A stretch of 16,155 bases of DNA from an uncultured Pseudomonas sp. (lineage in GTDB: Bacteria; Pseudomonadota; Gammaproteobacteria; Pseudomonadales; Pseudomonadaceae), in NCBI GenBank assembly GCA_946886875.1, contig CAMPJN010000044.1, positions 1-16,155 of the forward strand, read 5' to 3'. The first letter of the stretch is position 1; each line of letters begins with the position of its first letter. Positions 13,413-16,155 of the stretch are shown here, piece by piece. A model generated the notes under the pieces. The model was not told the origin of the DNA. It ran no database searches and saw nothing but the letters and a program-made list of their open reading frames with translations. Made by a program: the position numbers and the translations under genes.

Positions 13413-15509
13413 ATGAAGTCCTCTATGAATAACAATGCCCGTTTGTTTTCTCTGCCACTGAGCCTATTGTCGCTGGCCATCGCCCATTCCGCGTTCGCCG
13501 CAGAGCAGGAGGACCAGGCGACCCTGGCCCCCATGGTGATCAAGGGCGACGTACTGGGTAGCGCCAGCGATAAAGCAATGCGCAGCTACGCCGGCAGCCG
13601 CAGCCTGGTCGACAGCGAAGAGCTGAGCAAAGCCAGCGTGCGCGGTCTCGACGACGCCTTACAGCGCGTCCCCGGGATCAAGGTGTTCGACGAGACCGGC
13701 ACCGGCGCCCTGCCGCAGATTTCCGTGCGCGGCCTCTACGAGAGCCGCAGCGGCCGCGCCCAGGTGCTTTCCGACGGCATCCCGCTGTCGCTGGCGCCCT
13801 ACGGCCAGACCAGCCTCTCGCTGTTCCCGCAGACCCTGGCCACCGTCGAGCGCATCGATATCGTGCGCGGCGGCGCGGCGGTGCAGTACGGGCCTAACAA
13901 CGTCGGTGGGGTGATCAACCTGATCAGTAAACCGATCCCTCGCCAATGGCAGACCACCCTGCAGGAAAAGGCCACCTTCGCTCCCGGCGGACGCAGCCTG
14001 TGGGACAGCTACATCGGCACCGGCGGTTACCTGACCGACAACTTCGGCCTGCAACTGGACCTCAACACCGTCAGCGGCGAGTACGGCCGTGAGCACTCCG
14101 ACAGCGAAGTGCAGAACTACCGCCTGCGCGGTCAGTGGGACATCGACGACAGCCGCAGCCTGAGCTTCGGCGTGCAGCGCTATATCGCCGACCTGGACCT
14201 GGCCGGCGCTCTCAGCGTCGCCGACTACAAGGACGATCCACGCCAATCGACCCGCGACCTCGACCGTTTCGAAGGCGACACCGACCGCGTCTGGGGCACC
14301 TACAACCAGTACCTCGGCGCCATCGGCCCCTTCGATGCGGTGGAGTTCAGCTGGACCAACTTCGCCCACCACAGCTACCGCAACTTCCTGGTCGGCCTGC
14401 CTTTCACCCCGGACGCCACCCCGACCACCTTCCAGGACGCGCCGCGCGACTTCCGCGTCTGGGGCAGCGAGCCGCGCCTGAGCCTGAGCATCGACGGCGA
14501 TAGCGTCAGCCAGACCTGGCTGCTCGGCGCCCGCCTGGTCAAGGAAGACGTCGACTTCAAGGTCAACCGCGAGAACCTCAGCACCGGCGCCCACAGCGTG
14601 ATCCGCGACTGGACCTTCGACGACGAGGCCAAGGCGGTGTACCTGAGCAACGAAATCAAGCTGCTGAACGGCCGTCTGACGCTGACCCCCGGTGTGCGTT
14701 ATGAACACGCACGCATGGAATATGCCGATGGCGTCAGCGGCGTCGAGCGTGAAACCGTCGCCGAAGAGTGGCTGCCGGGCCTGAGCGCCGGCTACCAGCT
14801 CAGCGACCAGTGGTTCGTCTATGCCAACGCCCAGCGCTCGCTGCGCGTGCCGCAGATCACCTCGATCGTCAAGGACGGCGATGTCGCCGCCGAGCTGGCC
14901 TGGAACTACGAGAGCGGCGTGCGCTATACGCCCTGGAACGGCCTGCGCGTCGATCTCGGCCTGTACCGCATCGATTTCGACGATCAGATCGAATACAACC
15001 GCAGCAACGATCGCTTCGAGAACCTCGGCAGCACCCGCCATCAGGGCCTCGAAACCGAAGTGTTCTGGACCCCCGCCGCGCTGCCAAGTCTCGACCTGCA
15101 CGCCGGTTACGCCTACCTCGACAGCGAACAGCGCAGCGGCACCTTCAAGGGTAACGAAGTGCCCTTCGCCTCCGCACATCAACTCACCGTCGATGGCCGC
15201 TACCGCTTCGCCGAACACTGGACCTATACCCTCGATGGCCTCTACGTCAGCAGTGCCTACACCGACGCGGCCAACAGCCATGACGAGGATGCCGCCGCGA
15301 CCGTCGGCGAGTTGCCCGCCTACTGGCTGTGGAACACCGCCATCGAACGCGAATTCAAGCTCGACGACGGCAGCCTGCTGACCACCTCAGCCGGGGTCAG
15401 CAACCTGTTCAACCGCGAGTATTACTTCCGCGGCATCGACACCAGCCCCTGGGGCCGCCAGCCGGCACCCGGGCGCACTCTGACTCTGGGGGTCAACTAC
15501 AGCTTCTGA
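13413..15509 (+). CDS. TonB-dependent siderophore receptor
   Basis: 698 residues. A signal peptide runs to about residue 29 (hydrophobic LFSLPLSLLSLAIA, cleavage after AFA). A TonB-box-like TLAPMVI follows at 37-43. The plug domain covers roughly 60-180, with LDDALQRVPGIKVFDETG, ISVRGLYESRSGRAQVLSDGIPL and VERIDIVRGGAAVQYGPNNVGGVINLIS. The barrel then runs to the terminal Phe698 (LGVNYSF). There is no extra N-terminal signalling domain, so it is not a FecA-type transducer. It should import a ferric siderophore across the outer membrane. The closest impression is the FecA/PvuA type of citrate-based siderophore receptors (inference). It starts 6 bp after the SbnG-like gene with no clear ribosome site, so translation may be coupled. 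ATG 13425 in frame is an alternative start. Confidence 0.9.
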   Translation: MKSSMNNNARLFSLPLSLLSLAIAHSAFAAEQEDQATLAPMVIKGDVLGSASDKAMRSYAGSRSLVDSEELSKASVRGLDDALQRVPGIKVFDETGTGALPQISVRGLYESRSGRAQVLSDGIPLSLAPYGQTSLSLFPQTLATVERIDIVRGGAAVQYGPNNVGGVINLISKPIPRQWQTTLQEKATFAPGGRSLWDSYIGTGGYLTDNFGLQLDLNTVSGEYGREHSDSEVQNYRLRGQWDIDDSRSLSFGVQRYIADLDLAGALSVADYKDDPRQSTRDLDRFEGDTDRVWGTYNQYLGAIGPFDAVEFSWTNFAHHSYRNFLVGLPFTPDATPTTFQDAPRDFRVWGSEPRLSLSIDGDSVSQTWLLGARLVKEDVDFKVNRENLSTGAHSVIRDWTFDDEAKAVYLSNEIKLLNGRLTLTPGVRYEHARMEYADGVSGVERETVAEEWLPGLSAGYQLSDQWFVYANAQRSLRVPQITSIVKDGDVAAELAWNYESGVRYTPWNGLRVDLGLYRIDFDDQIEYNRSNDRFENLGSTRHQGLETEVFWTPAALPSLDLHAGYAYLDSEQRSGTFKGNEVPFASAHQLTVDGRYRFAEHWTYTLDGLYVSSAYTDAANSHDEDAAATVGELPAYWLWNTAIEREFKLDDGSLLTTSAGVSNLFNREYYFRGIDTSPWGRQPAPGRTLTLGVNYSF

Positions 15510-15527
15510 TCCATCCATTCACACCTC

Positions 15528-15600
15528 GGCCCCTTGTCCTGGGGGCCATAACCCCAACCCCCGCCACCCGCACCCGGTCGTCATCGACGACTCGGACGGG
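15528..15600 (+). other. Two hairpins between receptor and ATP-grasp gene
   Basis: GGCCCC (15528-15533) pairs with GGGGCC (15542-15547). GTCGTC (15577-15582) pairs with GACGAC (15586-15591) around ATC, extended by CCG/CGG past a bulged T and an outer CCCG/CGGG. There are no T tracts. They may trim expression of the distal genes or protect the receptor mRNA end. Confidence 0.45.
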
Positions 15601-15626
15601 AGGCGGCTGCCTCAAGGAGACTCGCC

Positions 15627-16155
15627 ATGCATAGCAGGACTGCTCAACAACGGCCCATTGTCATCCTCAGCCATATCGTCCACCTCGCCGTTACCGAGGG
15701 CTTTTTGCCCGCCGCGAGCAAGCGTGGCCAGCCGCTGCTGCTGATCACCGACCAGGCCCAGGAACATCGCCGGCAACTCGCCGCCACGGCGCTGGCGCCG
15801 GACGTGCAGATTCTCGAATGCGATGTATTCAACCCGCTGGCGGTGGTCGAATTGCTCAACGCCCATGACGTGCGCCCGGCGGCGGTGTTTTCCAACAGCG
15901 ATCATCTGCAAACCAGCACCGCGCTGGTCGCCGAACTGTTCGGCTGCCCCGGCAAGGACTGGCGGCTGTGCTACGCGGCGAAGAACAAGGCGGCGATGCG
16001 TGAGCGCCTGCAACGTCTGGGGCTGCCCAGCACCTGGTTCCAGGTGCTGACGCCGGGCGCCGAACTACCGAGCGACGCGCCCTACCCGCTGGTGGCCAAG
16101 CCGCGCGAAGGCGTCGCCAGCCTGGACGTGCGCCTGTGTCATAACGCCGCCGAAC
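15627..16155 (+). CDS. ATP-grasp ligase, PvsA-like siderophore synthesis enzyme (3' end outside window)
   Basis: 176 residues are visible, and the frame runs open off the right edge. ATG 15627 has a perfect AAGGAGA at 15614-15620. The N-terminal part (IVILSHIVHLAVTEGFLPAASKRG, then ILECDVFNPLAVVELL) is a pre-ATP-grasp alpha/beta domain. CYAAKNKAAMRERLQRLGLPSTWF followed by YPLVAKPREGVASLDVRL is the start of the ATP-binding subdomain with its conserved Lys and Gly-Ser loop. ATP-grasp enzymes join a carboxylate to an amine or thiol. Beside a citrate synthase and a receptor under Fur control, the best fit is PvsA of vibrioferrin synthesis (inference). The catalytic C-terminal half and the expected NIS synthetases lie outside the window, so this is not proven. 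Confidence 0.75.
   Translation, partial: MHSRTAQQRPIVILSHIVHLAVTEGFLPAASKRGQPLLLITDQAQEHRRQLAATALAPDVQILECDVFNPLAVVELLNAHDVRPAAVFSNSDHLQTSTALVAELFGCPGKDWRLCYAAKNKAAMRERLQRLGLPSTWFQVLTPGAELPSDAPYPLVAKPREGVASLDVRLCHNAAE

Noticed and set aside
13659..15281. 540-codon open frame on the minus strand
   Set aside because: Lies entirely opposite the TonB-dependent receptor, which has a full set of family motifs. The antisense frame is a GC-codon shadow with a repetitive Ala/Val/Gly/Asp composition.

Overview
The window looks like a chromosomal segment of a Pseudomonas-type gammaproteobacterium. It is GC-rich, with GC-ending codons. The run trxB, CHASE4/HAMP/PAS/GGDEF cyclase, cysZ, Pho-type glycosyltransferase resembles the order I remember around PA0842-PA0849 of P. 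aeruginosa. The left end resembles the short-LOV/light-response locus I remember from P. putida. Both comparisons are from memory, not from a search.

Left third (1-4076), a probable blue-light module. It holds the 3' end of a short LOV photoreceptor gene, a PilZ-like protein, and a MerR/LitR-family regulator on the minus strand that lacks both histidines expected to bind cobalamin. A 354-bp AT-rich divergent control region follows, then the folM-folE-folX operon. FolE, FolX and FolM together make tetrahydromonapterin. A site resembling the class II LitR (PplR) operator lies exactly over the promoter driving folM.

Middle (4077-11017), mostly core genes. They are a membrane-anchored short-chain dehydrogenase (minus strand), a DUF1244 gene overlapping a HopJ-family gene, a putative glycolipid-binding protein, trxB (minus strand), a membrane diguanylate cyclase and cysZ. 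The gaps carry several Pseudomonas-style palindromic repeats, including a MITE-like 98-bp element directly after the cyclase stop codon.

Right third (11018-16155), nutrient stress. A GT4 glycosyltransferase sits behind four 7-mers spaced at exactly 11 bp, which is Pho-box architecture. This suggests phosphate-starvation glycolipid synthesis. Next, a Fur-box promoter drives an SbnG-like citrate synthase (HpcH/HpaI fold), a TonB-dependent receptor and an ATP-grasp ligase cut by the window end. This looks like the start of an NIS-type (vibrioferrin-like) siderophore operon with its own citrate supply.

No tRNA, rRNA, CRISPR array, insertion sequence or prophage gene was seen.
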